Source: AC-51 sp963749895 (GTDB taxonomy: Bacteria > Actinomycetota > UBA4738 > HRBIN12). Taken from it: DNA of 64,000 nt. The DNA is taken from NCBI GenBank assembly GCA_963749895.1, contig CAVVOG010000001.1, forward strand, positions 62,001 through 126,000, given 5' to 3'. The notes below the pieces were generated by a model, which made no database searches, was not told where the DNA came from, and saw nothing but the letters and a program-made list of their open reading frames with translations. This document shows, in pieces, positions 1 through 8,851 of this stretch (within the stretch, counting starts at the first letter, position 1; the number at the start of each line of letters is the position of its first letter). The position numbers were made by a program, and so were the translations under genes.

Positions 1-268
1 ACGATCCCCCCAGGTCCTGGATGTGACGGGTCACCGCCTCGAGGTCGGCGACGCCGAGATCCAGGTGGATCCGGGTCTTCCCCTGTTTCGGCTCGGGCAC
101 CTTCTGGATGCACACGACCGGGAGCCCGTCGGCGCCCTTCAGGAAGATGAACCGGCCCTCGTCGAACTCGCTGTCGATCTCGGTCCCGAGGACCCCCGCC
201 CAGAAGGCCGCGACCCTCGGTGCGTCGTTCGCGTCGATCGTGATGAACAGGAAGCTGGTGTCGGACAT
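1..268 (-). CDS. VOC (glyoxalase-fold) family protein, truncated by the window edge
   Basis: Only the N-terminal 89 codons are inside the window; the gene runs off at position 1. The start is the ATG at 268, preceded by an AGGGGG stretch. The opening beta strand followed by DAPRVAAFWAGVLG is typical of vicinal-oxygen-chelate (glyoxalase/bleomycin-resistance/dioxygenase) proteins, as is the later TRIHLDLGV strand. It lies 10 bases after the aminotransferase-like gene and should share its transcript. A second VOC protein at 20064 has the same layout (FWAEVFGT). VOC proteins range from metal-dependent lyases to drug-binding proteins, so no substrate can be given. Confidence 0.8.
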   Translation of the reverse strand, partial: MSDTSFLFITIDANDAPRVAAFWAGVLGTEIDSEFDEGRFIFLKGADGLPVVCIQKVPEPKQGKTRIHLDLGVADLEAVTRHIQDLGGS

Positions 269-278
269 CGGGACCCCC

Positions 279-1637
279 TCAGGCGCCGATCAGCTCGTCG
301 GCCATCTCCGTGTAGACCTCGGTGTGCCGGTCCACGTCATCGGCCGTCGTCGCCGGCGACATCAGCGCCATGTTGTGGAACGGCGTCATCAAGATCCCGC
401 GGTTCAGCAGGTAGAGGTGGATGTAGGGGTCGACCTCCTCGTCCTGCCCCGCGGCGGCCTCGGCCCCGTTGCGCGCGCGGTCGGGGCGGAACAGGTACTC
501 CACCCGGCACCCCAACCGAACGACGTGCCAGGGCAGCTCGCGGCTATCGATCACGCTGCGCACGCCTTCCTCGAAGCGCTCGCCGAGGCCGATCATCCGC
601 TCGAACGCCTCGTCGGTCATCACCTCACCGAGGGTCGCGCGCATCGCCGCGAGCGAAAGAGCGTTGCCCGCGAGGGTCCCGCCGACACCGCCGACGTCGG
701 CGTTCTTCCAGTCGGTGTGCTCGTAGACGCGCGCCGACAGCTCCTCGCTGAATCCGTAGGCGGCGCTCGCGATCCCCGCCCCCAGCGTCTTGCCGATCGT
801 CACGATGTCGGGTTGCAGGCCCCACGCCTTCGTGCAGCCCCCCGGGCCGGCGCTGATCGTGTGCGTCTCGTCGATCAGCAGCAGGGTCCCGTACTTCGTG
901 CACAGCTCACGGACCGCCTCGTGGTACCCGGGATCGGGCAGCACGATGCCGATGTTCGTCAGGGCCGGCTCGAACAAGCAGACGGCCACGTCGCCGTGCG
1001 CGAGGGCAGCCTCGAGCCCCTCGAGGTCGTTGATCTCGACCACGCGGGTCGTCTCGTCGAGGGGGACCGGCAGGCCGATGTTCCCCTCGCGGGCCACGAC
1101 GTTGCCGGCCTCGTCGAGCGTCGCGAACGACTCGTCGACGGACCCGTGGTAACACCAGTTGTGGACGATCACCTTCGAGCGGCCGGTCACCTGGCGCGCC
1201 CAGCGGATCGCGAACCGGTTCGCATCGGTCGCGGTCAGCGTGAAGTTCCAATAGGGGACACCGAACCTGCGGGCGAGCTCGGAGCCGACCCAGGTCGCAT
1301 CCTCGGTCGGGAGCATCAACGTGATGCCCTTGGACGCCTGCGTGGAGATCGCGTCGACGCTCACCTTCGGTGAGTGGCCGGCCATCCCCCCGGTGTCGCC
1401 CAGGCAGAAGTCGACGAATCCGTTGCCGTCCACGTCCCAGAAACGGGCGCCCTCCGCACGTTCGACGAACACCGGGTAGTCCCCCGGCCAGCGCGTCATC
1501 CAGTTCATCGGGACGCCGAACAGCAGCGACGCCTTCGCGTCCTCGGCGAGCTCGCCCGAGCGCGGGTGACGCTCGCGGAACAGGGCACGCTCGCGCTCCA
1601 TCAGCTCGTGCAGTCGGGAACGGTCGATCGTCCTCAC
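279..1637 (-). CDS. Class III PLP aminotransferase, glutamate-1-semialdehyde-aminomutase-like
   Basis: 452-residue fold-type I PLP enzyme. D256 in LLLIDETHT should hold the pyridine nitrogen and K283 in TIGKTLGAG should form the Schiff base. Length and motif order match the glutamate-1-semialdehyde aminomutase/omega-aminotransferase branch. No haem gene is nearby and the usual substrate-side motifs are altered (TATDANRFAIR where the family normally has a Ser/Thr-Gly-Glu-Ala run), so a role in amino-compound catabolism is more likely than tetrapyrrole synthesis. The GTG start at 1637 follows AGGAGG at 7 bases. The VOC gene lies 10 bases downstream. Family is secure; substrate is unknown. Confidence 0.85.
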   Translation of the reverse strand: MRTIDRSRLHELMERERALFRERHPRSGELAEDAKASLLFGVPMNWMTRWPGDYPVFVERAEGARFWDVDGNGFVDFCLGDTGGMAGHSPKVSVDAISTQASKGITLMLPTEDATWVGSELARRFGVPYWNFTLTATDANRFAIRWARQVTGRSKVIVHNWCYHGSVDESFATLDEAGNVVAREGNIGLPVPLDETTRVVEINDLEGLEAALAHGDVAVCLFEPALTNIGIVLPDPGYHEAVRELCTKYGTLLLIDETHTISAGPGGCTKAWGLQPDIVTIGKTLGAGIASAAYGFSEELSARVYEHTDWKNADVGGVGGTLAGNALSLAAMRATLGEVMTDEAFERMIGLGERFEEGVRSVIDSRELPWHVVRLGCRVEYLFRPDRARNGAEAAAGQDEEVDPYIHLYLLNRGILMTPFHNMALMSPATTADDVDRHTEVYTEMADELIGA

Positions 1638-1692
1638 GTGGGGCCCTCCTCGCTCGGATCCACCGCGGCTCGTGCGGCGAGGCGCAGTCTAG

Positions 1693-1698
1693 TACCGT
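1693..1698 (+). promoter_or_regulatory. Leaderless -10 box (TACCGT) for the C45 hydrolase gene
   Basis: TACCGT sits exactly 6 bases before the GTG at 1705, so transcription should begin at or next to the start codon. No Shine-Dalgarno sequence is present, which agrees with leaderless translation. The same geometry recurs across the window. Confidence 0.5.
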
Positions 1699-1704
1699 CG
1701 CCTC

Positions 1705-2844
1705 GTGAGCTGGCCCGTGGTCCTCGCCGCCGGTGGCCCCCGCGAGCGCGGCCGTGCGTACGGCGCGCAGGCCGCCACGCAGGTCGGGCGATCGATCGAG
1801 ATCTACGAACGGGTCTTCGCGCACTACGCGCAGCTCCCGTGGGCCGAGGTGCGACGGCGCGCCGCGGCGTTCGTCGAGGCGATCGACGCGTGCGACGTGC
1901 AGCTGCTCCCCGAGCTGGAGGGCATCGCGGAGGGTGCCGGGGTCGAGGCCGAGGACGTCTTGGCGGTGAACCTGCGGACCGAGGTCATGTTCGGGCTCGA
2001 CGCCCGCCCGGCACGGGCCGCGATGAAGGAGTGCACGGCGATCGGGCGGCGGCTCGACGATGGGCAGGTCTGGATCGCGCAGAACTGGGACTGGAAACCG
2101 GCGGTACGCGAGACCTGCGTGCTGCTCGTCTGCGCGCCGCACGACCGCCCGGCGTTCGTGACCCTCGTCGAGGCGGGTCTGTGGGCGAAGTGCGGGGCGA
2201 ACGAGGCCGGGCTGGGTCTGGCGACGAACGCCCTGCAGTCCAGCCGGGACCACGGAGAGCCAGGTGTTCCGTTCCACGCGATCTTGCGCCGGATCTTGAC
2301 GAGCGCGACCGTCGAGGAAGCGCTCGACGCGGTCCGTCGGGGACCCCGTGCGTCGAGCGCGAACTACCTGATCGGCGGGCGATCCGGTCGGGTCGTCGAC
2401 CTCGAGTGTGCCCCCGGAGGGCCCGGGGACCTGTTCGCGCAGGAGGGCCCCGCGCTCGTCCACGCGAACCACTTCGTGTGGCCGCTCCGGCCGTTCGAGG
2501 ATCTGGGCCTGATCGACGGCGAAGACTCCCCCGTACGGCACGCGTGCGCGGCGTCGCGGGCCCCGGACACCCGGACGCTCGAGGATCTCCACGCGCTGCT
2601 GTCGTCCCACGACGACCCGTCGGGGAGCGTGTGTGCCCACGGGGATCCGTCCCTGGACCCGGTCGAGGACTACGTCACGGTCGGTTCGTTCGTCGCGGAT
2701 CTGACGTCCGGGACGATCGCCCTGACCCACGGGAATCCCTGCACCGCACCGTATGAGATCCTCAACCTCTCGGATCTCGTGCGGCGTGCGCGCGAGGGCG
2801 CGGGTCAACCCGCCGCCCCAGGGGCCGATACCGGCATCAGATGA
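1705..2844 (+). CDS. C45 family autoproteolytic acyltransferase/hydrolase
   Basis: 379 residues resembling the acyl-CoA:6-aminopenicillanate acyltransferase (peptidase C45, Ntn-hydrolase) family. These are made as precursors that cut themselves before a conserved Cys, which becomes the N-terminal nucleophile; C110 in KECTAIG is the likely residue, followed by the family-like QNWDW strand and NEAGLGLATNAL. Bacterial members mostly hydrolyse amides or N-acyl compounds and are not antibiotic enzymes. It starts with GTG at 1705 right after a TANNNT box, diverges from the aminotransferase gene and overlaps the lipoprotein gene by 4 bases. Substrate unknown. Confidence 0.8.
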   Translation: MSWPVVLAAGGPRERGRAYGAQAATQVGRSIEIYERVFAHYAQLPWAEVRRRAAAFVEAIDACDVQLLPELEGIAEGAGVEAEDVLAVNLRTEVMFGLDARPARAAMKECTAIGRRLDDGQVWIAQNWDWKPAVRETCVLLVCAPHDRPAFVTLVEAGLWAKCGANEAGLGLATNALQSSRDHGEPGVPFHAILRRILTSATVEEALDAVRRGPRASSANYLIGGRSGRVVDLECAPGGPGDLFAQEGPALVHANHFVWPLRPFEDLGLIDGEDSPVRHACAASRAPDTRTLEDLHALLSSHDDPSGSVCAHGDPSLDPVEDYVTVGSFVADLTSGTIALTHGNPCTAPYEILNLSDLVRRAREGAGQPAAPGADTGIR

Positions 2845-3359
2845 CCTCACCGCATCCCCTCGCCGGCGTCCGCCGTGCCGCGGTCGCCGTGACCCTGTCG
2901 GTGCTCGCCGCGAGCGCCTGCTCCGACGCGGGGATCCCCCGCGGGGTCGATCCGGTCGCGAGCGCCTCGATCGTCGCGACCGTCCCCCCGCGGATCGGTC
3001 GTGAGGGATGCGATCGAGGATCGCCCATCGAGGAGATCGACGGCAGGCTCGAGGTGGAGGGACGGGTCGCCGGTGATCGCGACGAACTCTGGGCGTTGTT
3101 CGCGACCACGGCGCTCCGGTCGGGCGAGCCGGTCGACGTCCGCTGGCGGATCGGAGGTGACCGGTCGATGCGCGTAACCCTCGTGGGTCCGAACGATCGC
3201 GTCGCTCCGGCCCCACCGCCCAGACCGGAGGCCTCGACAGGGTGGGACCGGCCGGGCGAACCGTGGGCCGGGCCGATAACGTTCCCGCAGGCCGGGTGCT
3301 GGCGCGTGGTCGTCGAGCGCGCGCGCGTCCGGGGGGAGCTGTGGGTCGAGGTCGGGTGA
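2841..3359 (+). CDS. Putative lipoprotein, unknown function
   Basis: 172 residues. An Arg-containing N-terminus, a hydrophobic stretch and LAASAC around residue 27 suggest a lipoprotein signal peptide cut before Cys, giving an anchored extracytoplasmic protein; the lipobox is only moderately good (Ala at -3). The remainder has predicted beta character (VDVRWRIGGDRSMRVTLVG) and ends in a strand ELWVEVG, resembling a small beta-sandwich. The ATG overlaps the stop of the C45 hydrolase (ATGA), so the two are translationally coupled. I do not recognise a family. Confidence 0.6.
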   Translation: MTSPHPLAGVRRAAVAVTLSVLAASACSDAGIPRGVDPVASASIVATVPPRIGREGCDRGSPIEEIDGRLEVEGRVAGDRDELWALFATTALRSGEPVDVRWRIGGDRSMRVTLVGPNDRVAPAPPPRPEASTGWDRPGEPWAGPITFPQAGCWRVVVERARVRGELWVEVG

Positions 3360-3394
3360 GGGGCGACCACCCCGGATCGACGAGCAGCTCGGGG

Positions 3395-3400
3395 TACCAT
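3395..3400 (+). promoter_or_regulatory. Leaderless -10 box (TACCAT) for the D,D-carboxypeptidase gene
   Basis: TACCAT ends 6 bases before the ATG at 3407 in the short gap after the lipoprotein stop at 3359. It suggests that the carboxypeptidase has its own leaderless transcript in addition to any read-through. Confidence 0.5.
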
Positions 3401-3406
3401 CGGTCG

Positions 3407-4624
3407 ATGACCCGGAGGCCCCCGCTCCCAGCTGTCGCCCTCGCGCTCACGCTGGCCTTCGGCATCGCCGCGGCCGATGGGGCGCCGGCGTCGGCCGGTA
3501 CACGACCGAAGTGGATCACGCGGATCCAGGAGGTCGTCGGCGACCGCCCGTTCTCGATCGCGATCGGGAACGACGGCGACCACTGGTACCGCCACCGGGC
3601 GTGGGTCCGCAGGGCACCCGCCTCGAACGAGAAGCTCCTGCTCTCGATGGCGCTGTTCGAGCGGTACGGCACGACGCGGACGATCCGGACCTGGGCGATG
3701 GCCGACGGCCAGGTCGTCGACGGGGTCTTGCGCGGCGACCTGTGGCTCGTGGGGCGCGGGAACCCCGAGATCGACACGCTCGATCTCACTCGGCTGGCCG
3801 CTGAGCTCGACGCGGCGGGGATCCGACGGATCCGCGGAGGGGTGCGGGGGGCGATCGGACCGTTCGCCCGCGACTGGTGGGCGACGGGCTGGCGCGACTA
3901 CTTCCCCGACGTCTACATCGCGTTGCCGACCGCGCTCGCCTTCAAGCAGAACCGCGACGGCTCCGGTGGGATGGTCACCGACCCGGAGCGACGGGCCGCC
4001 AAGACGATGACCGCACGTCTCGGGGCGCTCGGGATCGGGGTCCGCGACCCCGCGGGCGCCGGGAAGCCGCCGCAGGGGATGGGACGGCTCGCGTTCGTCG
4101 ACTCCGACCCCTTGCGAGACGTGGTCCGCCGGATGAACCTGCGCTCACGCAACTTCTGGGCCGAGGTGCTCGGCAAGCGCCTCGGCGCCGACACGTACGG
4201 GAGGGGCACGATCGACAACGGCGCGAGGGCGATCTGTGCCTACGCGGCCGCGCACGGCCTGGACTTCACCTGCTACGACGGCTCGGGGTTGTCGTACGCG
4301 AACCGTGCCTCGGCGCTCGGGATCGTCCAGCTGCTGTGGGACGCCCAGACGGAGCCGTGGGGCGACACGCTGCGCTCGACGCTCCCCGGCGGCGGGCAGG
4401 GCACCCTCGAAGATCGCCTCCTCCAGGTCCGCGTGCGGGCGAAGACCGGCACCCTGGACGACGTGAGCGCCCTGTCGGGATGGGTCTGGCTCCAGCGCTC
4501 GAACGAGTGGGCCGAGTTCTCGATCCTGTCGAGCGGCTTCGACGATCAGGCGGCCAAGACGATCGAGGACCAGATCGTCCGTGTCGTCAGCGCGAACGCG
4601 ATCGACCCCGACCCCACCGACTGA
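3407..4624 (+). CDS. dacB: D-alanyl-D-alanine carboxypeptidase/endopeptidase, PBP4 type (S13)
   Basis: 405 residues. An N-terminal Sec signal peptide (hydrophobic run, then GAPASA) exports it. The three penicillin-binding motifs are present in order and spacing: S73-N-E-K76 with the nucleophile Ser, S247-R-N249, and K346-T-G348. Together with a long insert between the first two motifs, this is the S13/PBP4 arrangement. Such enzymes trim the terminal D-Ala or cut D,D cross-links in peptidoglycan. The ATG at 3407 gives a proper signal peptide; longer in-frame extensions upstream run through the lipoprotein gene and were discarded. It converges with cimA across a hairpin. Confidence 0.9.
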   Translation: MTRRPPLPAVALALTLAFGIAAADGAPASAGTRPKWITRIQEVVGDRPFSIAIGNDGDHWYRHRAWVRRAPASNEKLLLSMALFERYGTTRTIRTWAMADGQVVDGVLRGDLWLVGRGNPEIDTLDLTRLAAELDAAGIRRIRGGVRGAIGPFARDWWATGWRDYFPDVYIALPTALAFKQNRDGSGGMVTDPERRAAKTMTARLGALGIGVRDPAGAGKPPQGMGRLAFVDSDPLRDVVRRMNLRSRNFWAEVLGKRLGADTYGRGTIDNGARAICAYAAAHGLDFTCYDGSGLSYANRASALGIVQLLWDAQTEPWGDTLRSTLPGGGQGTLEDRLLQVRVRAKTGTLDDVSALSGWVWLQRSNEWAEFSILSSGFDDQAAKTIEDQIVRVVSANAIDPDPTD

Positions 4625-4643
4625 TCCGATCGAGGCCGGATCA
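4622..4643. terminator. Bidirectional hairpin between dacB and cimA
   Basis: TGATCCG and CGGATCA form a perfect 7-bp stem around an 8-base loop between two convergent genes. It overlaps the dacB stop codon. There is no T-tract on either side, so if it terminates it is the tail-less kind often proposed for GC-rich actinobacteria. Confidence 0.5.
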
Positions 4644-4650
4644 CCCGCGC

Positions 4651-6249
4651 TCAGCGTTCGTCAGGGTTCTCCCGAGGGTGGACGAGGCCGAACGCGTACG
4701 CGTCGACGAGCGCCTCCCACGATGCCTCGATGATGTTCTCGCTCACGCCGACGGTGGTCCACTCGGACTCGCCGTTCGAGGTGTCGATCAAGACCCGGAC
4801 CACGGCCCCGGTACCGACGCTCTGGTCGAGCACGCGGACGCGGTAGTCCTCCAGCGACATGTGCCCGAGCTCCGGATAGTCATTCGTGAGCGCCTTGCGG
4901 AGCGCGTTGTCGAGCGCACCAACGGGCCCCTGCCCCTCCGCCGACTCGATGTGACGCGTGCCCTTGGTCCGGACCTTCACGGTCGCCTCAGCGAGCGGGC
5001 CCTCCTCGTCGCCGACCCGCTCCTCCACGTGCACGCGGTAGCTCTCGATGTCGAAGAACGGCTGCTGCCACCCCGCGGCGCGTCGCAACAGCAGCTCGAG
5101 CGAAGCCTCGGCGACGTCGAACGCATAGCCGGCGGCCTCACGGTCCTTGATCTGGGCGACCGCGGTCGGGATCGCGTCGTCGGGCATGTCGTAGCCGAAC
5201 TCGGCCGCCTTCATCCGGATCGTGGCCGCACCGCCGTAGTCCGACGCCACCACCCCGCGACGGTTCCCGACCGTATCCGGCGCGACGTGCTCGTAGGCCC
5301 GGGTCAGCCGCGCGACACCGCTGGTGTGCAGCCCCGCCTTGTGGGTGAACGCGTGGCGTCCGGCGTACGGCTGGTGCGCGTCGGGCGCCAGGTTCGCGAC
5401 CTCCGCCACGTAGTGCGCGAGTTCGGTCAGGTGCTCCACGCTCCCGCCCGGGAGCGCGTCGTCGACCCCCATCTTCAGCACGAGATCGGCGGTGATCGGG
5501 ATCAGGTCGGCGTTGCCGGTGCGCTCCCCGTAGCCGTTCACGGTTCCCTGCACCTGATACACGCCCGCGTCGACCGCGATCAGCGAGTTCGCCACGGCGC
5601 AGCCCGCGTCGTTGTGGACGTGGATCCCGAGCGCGACCGCCGTCTGCGCCTTGACCTCATGGACGATCCGGGCCACGTCGAACGGGAGCATCCCCCCGTT
5701 GGTGTCGCACAGGACCAGGCGCTCCGCGCCCGCCTCCTCGGCCGCCTCGAGCACCCGCATCGCGAACCCCGGGTTCGCGACGTACCCGTCGAAGAAATGC
5801 TCGGCGTCGAAGAAGACTCGCCGACCCTCGCGCCGGAGGAACGCGATCGAGTCTCGGACCATCTCGACGCCCTCCTCGATCCCGGTCCGCAGCGCCTCGG
5901 TCACGTGCAGGTCCCACGACTTGCCCACCAAGCACACGACCTCGGTCCCCGTGTCGAGGAGACCGCGCAGGACCTGGGAATCCTCGGCTCGCTCCCCCGC
6001 CTTGCGCGTCATCCCGAACGACGTCAGCTGCGCGTGCTTCAGGGTCTCCTTCGTCGCGACCTTGAAGAACTCGGTGTCGCGCGGGTTCGCACCCGGCCAG
6101 CCGCCCTCGACGTAGGGGAAGCCCACCTGGTCGAGCTTGTGAAGGATGCGCAGGCGATCTTCGATCGTGTAGCTGAGGTCCGCACGCTGTGCGCCGTCAC
6201 GCAGGGTCGTGTCGTACAGCTCGACGGAGGGTGTCGTCGCCTCGCTCAC
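4651..6249 (-). CDS. cimA: (R)-citramalate synthase
   Basis: 532 residues of the HMGL/DRE-TIM metallolyase superfamily. It condenses pyruvate with acetyl-CoA to citramalate, the first step of the threonine-independent route to 2-oxobutyrate and isoleucine. Seen: VELYDTTLRDGAQ at the N-terminus, the metal motif IHVHNDAGCAVANS, TVNGYGERTGNADL, and a C-terminal regulatory domain. The acceptor loop VEGGWPGANPRDTEFF is the CimA form rather than the IPM-synthase form. The GTG start at 6249 overlaps the leuB stop (GTGA). It is the last gene of the ilv-leu operon. LeuC, LeuD and LeuB would complete the pathway. Confidence 0.92.
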   Translation of the reverse strand: MSEATTPSVELYDTTLRDGAQRADLSYTIEDRLRILHKLDQVGFPYVEGGWPGANPRDTEFFKVATKETLKHAQLTSFGMTRKAGERAEDSQVLRGLLDTGTEVVCLVGKSWDLHVTEALRTGIEEGVEMVRDSIAFLRREGRRVFFDAEHFFDGYVANPGFAMRVLEAAEEAGAERLVLCDTNGGMLPFDVARIVHEVKAQTAVALGIHVHNDAGCAVANSLIAVDAGVYQVQGTVNGYGERTGNADLIPITADLVLKMGVDDALPGGSVEHLTELAHYVAEVANLAPDAHQPYAGRHAFTHKAGLHTSGVARLTRAYEHVAPDTVGNRRGVVASDYGGAATIRMKAAEFGYDMPDDAIPTAVAQIKDREAAGYAFDVAEASLELLLRRAAGWQQPFFDIESYRVHVEERVGDEEGPLAEATVKVRTKGTRHIESAEGQGPVGALDNALRKALTNDYPELGHMSLEDYRVRVLDQSVGTGAVVRVLIDTSNGESEWTTVGVSENIIEASWEALVDAYAFGLVHPRENPDER

Positions 6250-7307
6250 GGGGCCGACCCCTCCACGACCAGATCGCCGACCTCGGTCGTCGTGAAGCCC
6301 ATCTGCGCCGGCGCGCATGCTCGACATCTGCGAGGTCGCGCTGCGGATCCCCCGGTCGACGTCGTCGGCCGCCTCGTCCTCGCCGAGCTGCCGCAGCAGC
6401 ATCTCGAGGGCGCCGATCGCCGCGAGCGGATTGATCGTGCCCTTGCCGGTCTCACTGGGCGCGGTGCCACCGATCGGCTCGAACATCGAGACGCCGTGCG
6501 GGCTGATGTTGCCCCCGGCGGCGATCCCCATGCCGCCCTGGATCATCGCTCCGAGGTCCGTGATGATGTCGCCGAACATGTTGTCGGTGACGATCACGTC
6601 GAACCGGCCGGCGAGTCCAGGAAGTAGATGCACGCTGCGTCGACGTGGACGTAGTCGGTCTCGACGTCCGGGTACTCGAGGCCGACCGCGTCGACGACCC
6701 GCTGATAGAGGTCCCCGGCGAACGTCAGCACGTTCGTCTTGTGGACGAGCGTGACCTTCTTCCGGCGGCCGGGCCGCATCGCCAGATCGAAGGCGTAGCG
6801 GACGATCCGCTCGACCCCGTGGCGCGTGTTGACCGACTCCTGCACCGCGACCTCGTGCGGCGTGCCCTTGCGGTGGAACCCGCCGGCCCCGCTGTACAGG
6901 CCCTCCGAGTTCTCACGCACGACGATCATGTTCACGTCGTCCTCGGTATGGCTCGGTACCAGCGTCTCGACGCCCGGGTAGCGCACGACCGGTCGCAGGT
7001 TGACGTACTGGTCCAGCTCGAACCGGATCCGCAGCAGGAGGTCTCGTTCCAGGATCCCCGGCTTCACCCGAGGATCACCGACCGCCCCGAGGTAGATCGC
7101 GTCCATCGAACGGAGCCGCTCGAGCTCGTCGTCGGGAAGGACCTCACCGGTGCGGAGGTACCGGTCGGCGCCCAGGTCGAAGTCCACGAGCGTCACCCCG
7201 AAGCCGTGACGCTCCCGTACCGCCTCGAGGACCTTGAGCCCCTCGCCGATCACCTCCGGTCCGGTGCCGTCGCCGGCGATCACCCCGATCGTGTGGGTCC
7301 GGGTCAC
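6246..7307 (-). CDS. leuB: 3-isopropylmalate dehydrogenase, interrupted by two compensating indels
   Basis: NAD-dependent decarboxylating dehydrogenase of leucine synthesis; it also oxidises the methylmalate of the citramalate route. The reading frame begins normally (IGVIAGDGTGPEV at the N-terminus), loses one base near 6613 after CIYFLDSPA, continues in the second frame with RFDVIVTDNMFGDIITDL and FEPIGGTAP, then gains one base near 6317 after SSMRAG and returns to the first frame for MGFTTTEVGDLVVEG. Net length is exactly 354 codons, normal for the family. Conservation of all three segments argues that the true gene is intact. GTG start at 7307 overlaps the leuA stop. Confidence 0.88.
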
Positions 7308-8851
7308 GGGGTGACCTCGTTCGACTGCGCGGCGTCCTTCGCCTGGACCTGGAGGGCGCGGTTGATCGCGGCCAGGTAGGCGCGGGCGCTCGCCTCGACG
7401 ACGTCGGTGGCGACCCCGCGGCCGGTGACGCGCCGGCCGTCGACGTCGAGCTGGACGACGACGTCGCCGAGCGCGTCGGACCCGCCGGTGACCGAGGAGA
7501 CGTTGAAGCTCACGAGACGCGCCTCGATCCCCGACGCGCGCGCGATCGCACCCATCGCGGCGTCGATCAACCCATCGCCGATCGCCGACTCCTCGACCGT
7601 CTCGTCACCCTTCTTCAGGTGAACCGTGGCGCGCGGCTGGAGATGGGTACCGCCCCCGACGACCACCGATTCGAGCACGAAGAGGTCCTCCTCGGCCGAT
7701 CCGAGCTCCTCGGCCACGATCGCGGCCAGGTCCTGGTCGGTCAGGCTGATCTTGCGGTCCGCGAGATCCTTGAACCGCGCGAACGCGCGGTTCAAGGGCG
7801 CCTCGTCCAGGGTGATCCCCAGCTTGTCCAGCGCGTCGACGAACGCATGGCGGCCACTGTGCTTGCCCAGGACCAGACGGTTGCCCTCCAGCCCGATCTC
7901 GAGGGGATCCATGATCTCGTAGGTCTCGCGGTTCGCGAGCACACCGTGCTGGTGGATCCCGCTCTCGTGCGCGAACGCGCTGGACCCGACCACGGCCTTG
8001 TTCGGCTGGACGCCGTACCCGGTGGTCATGCTCACCAGCCGAGAGGTCCGGGTGATCTCCTTGATGTTCAGCCCGTGGGTCACGCCTAGGTGCTCCCGAC
8101 GGGTCCGCACGATCATCGCGATCTCCTCGAGCGAGCAGTTGCCCGCCCGCTCGCCGATCCCGTTGACCGCGACCTCGACCTGACGCGCGCCGTTCTCGAT
8201 CCCGGCGAGCGCGTTCGCGACGGCGAGCCCCAGGTCGTTGTGGCAGTGGGTCGAGATCACGACCTCGTCCGGGAGGTCGTCGCGGACGATCCGGATCAGT
8301 TCGCCGAACTCGCTCGGCGTGGCGTACCCGACCGTGTCGGGAACGTTGATCGTCGTCGCCCCGCAGCGCACCGCGAGGCGATAGCACTCGAGCAGGAAGT
8401 CGAGCTCGGTGCGGGTCGCGTCCTGCGCCGAGAACTCGACGTCGTCGGTGTAGGTCTTCGCGAGCTTCACGTTGTCCTCGATCGCCTGCAGGACCTGCTG
8501 GTTCGACATCTTGAGCATCGCGCCCATCTGGATGTCGCTCGTCGAGATGAACGTGTGGATCCGCCAGCGCTCCGCGCCCTTGAGGGCCTCGGCCGCGCGC
8601 TCGATGTCGCCGGTCGCGGTGCGGGCGAGCGCGGCGATCACCGGCCCCTTCATCGAGTCGGCGATCTCGCGGACGGCCTCGAACTCACCCTGCGACGAGA
8701 TCGGGAACCCGGCCTCGAGGATGTCCACCTGCAGCCGCGCGAGCTGCTCGGCGATCTCCACCTTCTCGGGGCGGGTGAGCGCGATCCCGGGGGCCTGCTC
8801 CCCGTCGCGAAGGGTCGTGTCGAAGATCCGGACTACGTCAGCGTCGGTCAT
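7304..8851 (-). CDS. leuA: 2-isopropylmalate synthase
   Basis: 515 residues. Condenses acetyl-CoA with 2-oxoisovalerate in the first committed step of leucine synthesis. DRE-TIM barrel: FDTTLRDGEQAPG at the N-terminus, metal motif STHCHNDLGLAVANA, VNGIGERAGN and FAHESGIHQHG; the C-terminal 140 residues form the leucine-sensing LeuA dimer domain (SVTGGSDALGDV, then RGVATDVVEAS). The ATG at 8851 overlaps the ilvC stop by 4 bases; more upstream in-frame starts lie inside ilvC and are rejected. Same operon as ilvBNC, leuB and cimA. Confidence 0.95.
   Translation of the reverse strand: MTDADVVRIFDTTLRDGEQAPGIALTRPEKVEIAEQLARLQVDILEAGFPISSQGEFEAVREIADSMKGPVIAALARTATGDIERAAEALKGAERWRIHTFISTSDIQMGAMLKMSNQQVLQAIEDNVKLAKTYTDDVEFSAQDATRTELDFLLECYRLAVRCGATTINVPDTVGYATPSEFGELIRIVRDDLPDEVVISTHCHNDLGLAVANALAGIENGARQVEVAVNGIGERAGNCSLEEIAMIVRTRREHLGVTHGLNIKEITRTSRLVSMTTGYGVQPNKAVVGSSAFAHESGIHQHGVLANRETYEIMDPLEIGLEGNRLVLGKHSGRHAFVDALDKLGITLDEAPLNRAFARFKDLADRKISLTDQDLAAIVAEELGSAEEDLFVLESVVVGGGTHLQPRATVHLKKGDETVEESAIGDGLIDAAMGAIARASGIEARLVSFNVSSVTGGSDALGDVVVQLDVDGRRVTGRGVATDVVEASARAYLAAINRALQVQAKDAAQSNEVTP

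Noticed and set aside
279..1637. hemL (glutamate-1-semialdehyde aminomutase) for haem synthesis
   Set aside because: No haem gene in the neighbourhood and altered substrate-side motifs; the same caution applies to 47605-48945, which is paired with an aldehyde dehydrogenase.
1705..2844. Beta-lactam biosynthesis acyltransferase
   Set aside because: The C45 family is broad and no isopenicillin or peptide-synthetase gene is nearby.
907..3789. A 960-codon open frame on the minus strand
   Set aside because: It runs antisense to the C45 hydrolase, lipoprotein and dacB genes, is rich in Arg/Pro/Gly low-complexity sequence and has no domain. Such frames are common in high-GC DNA.
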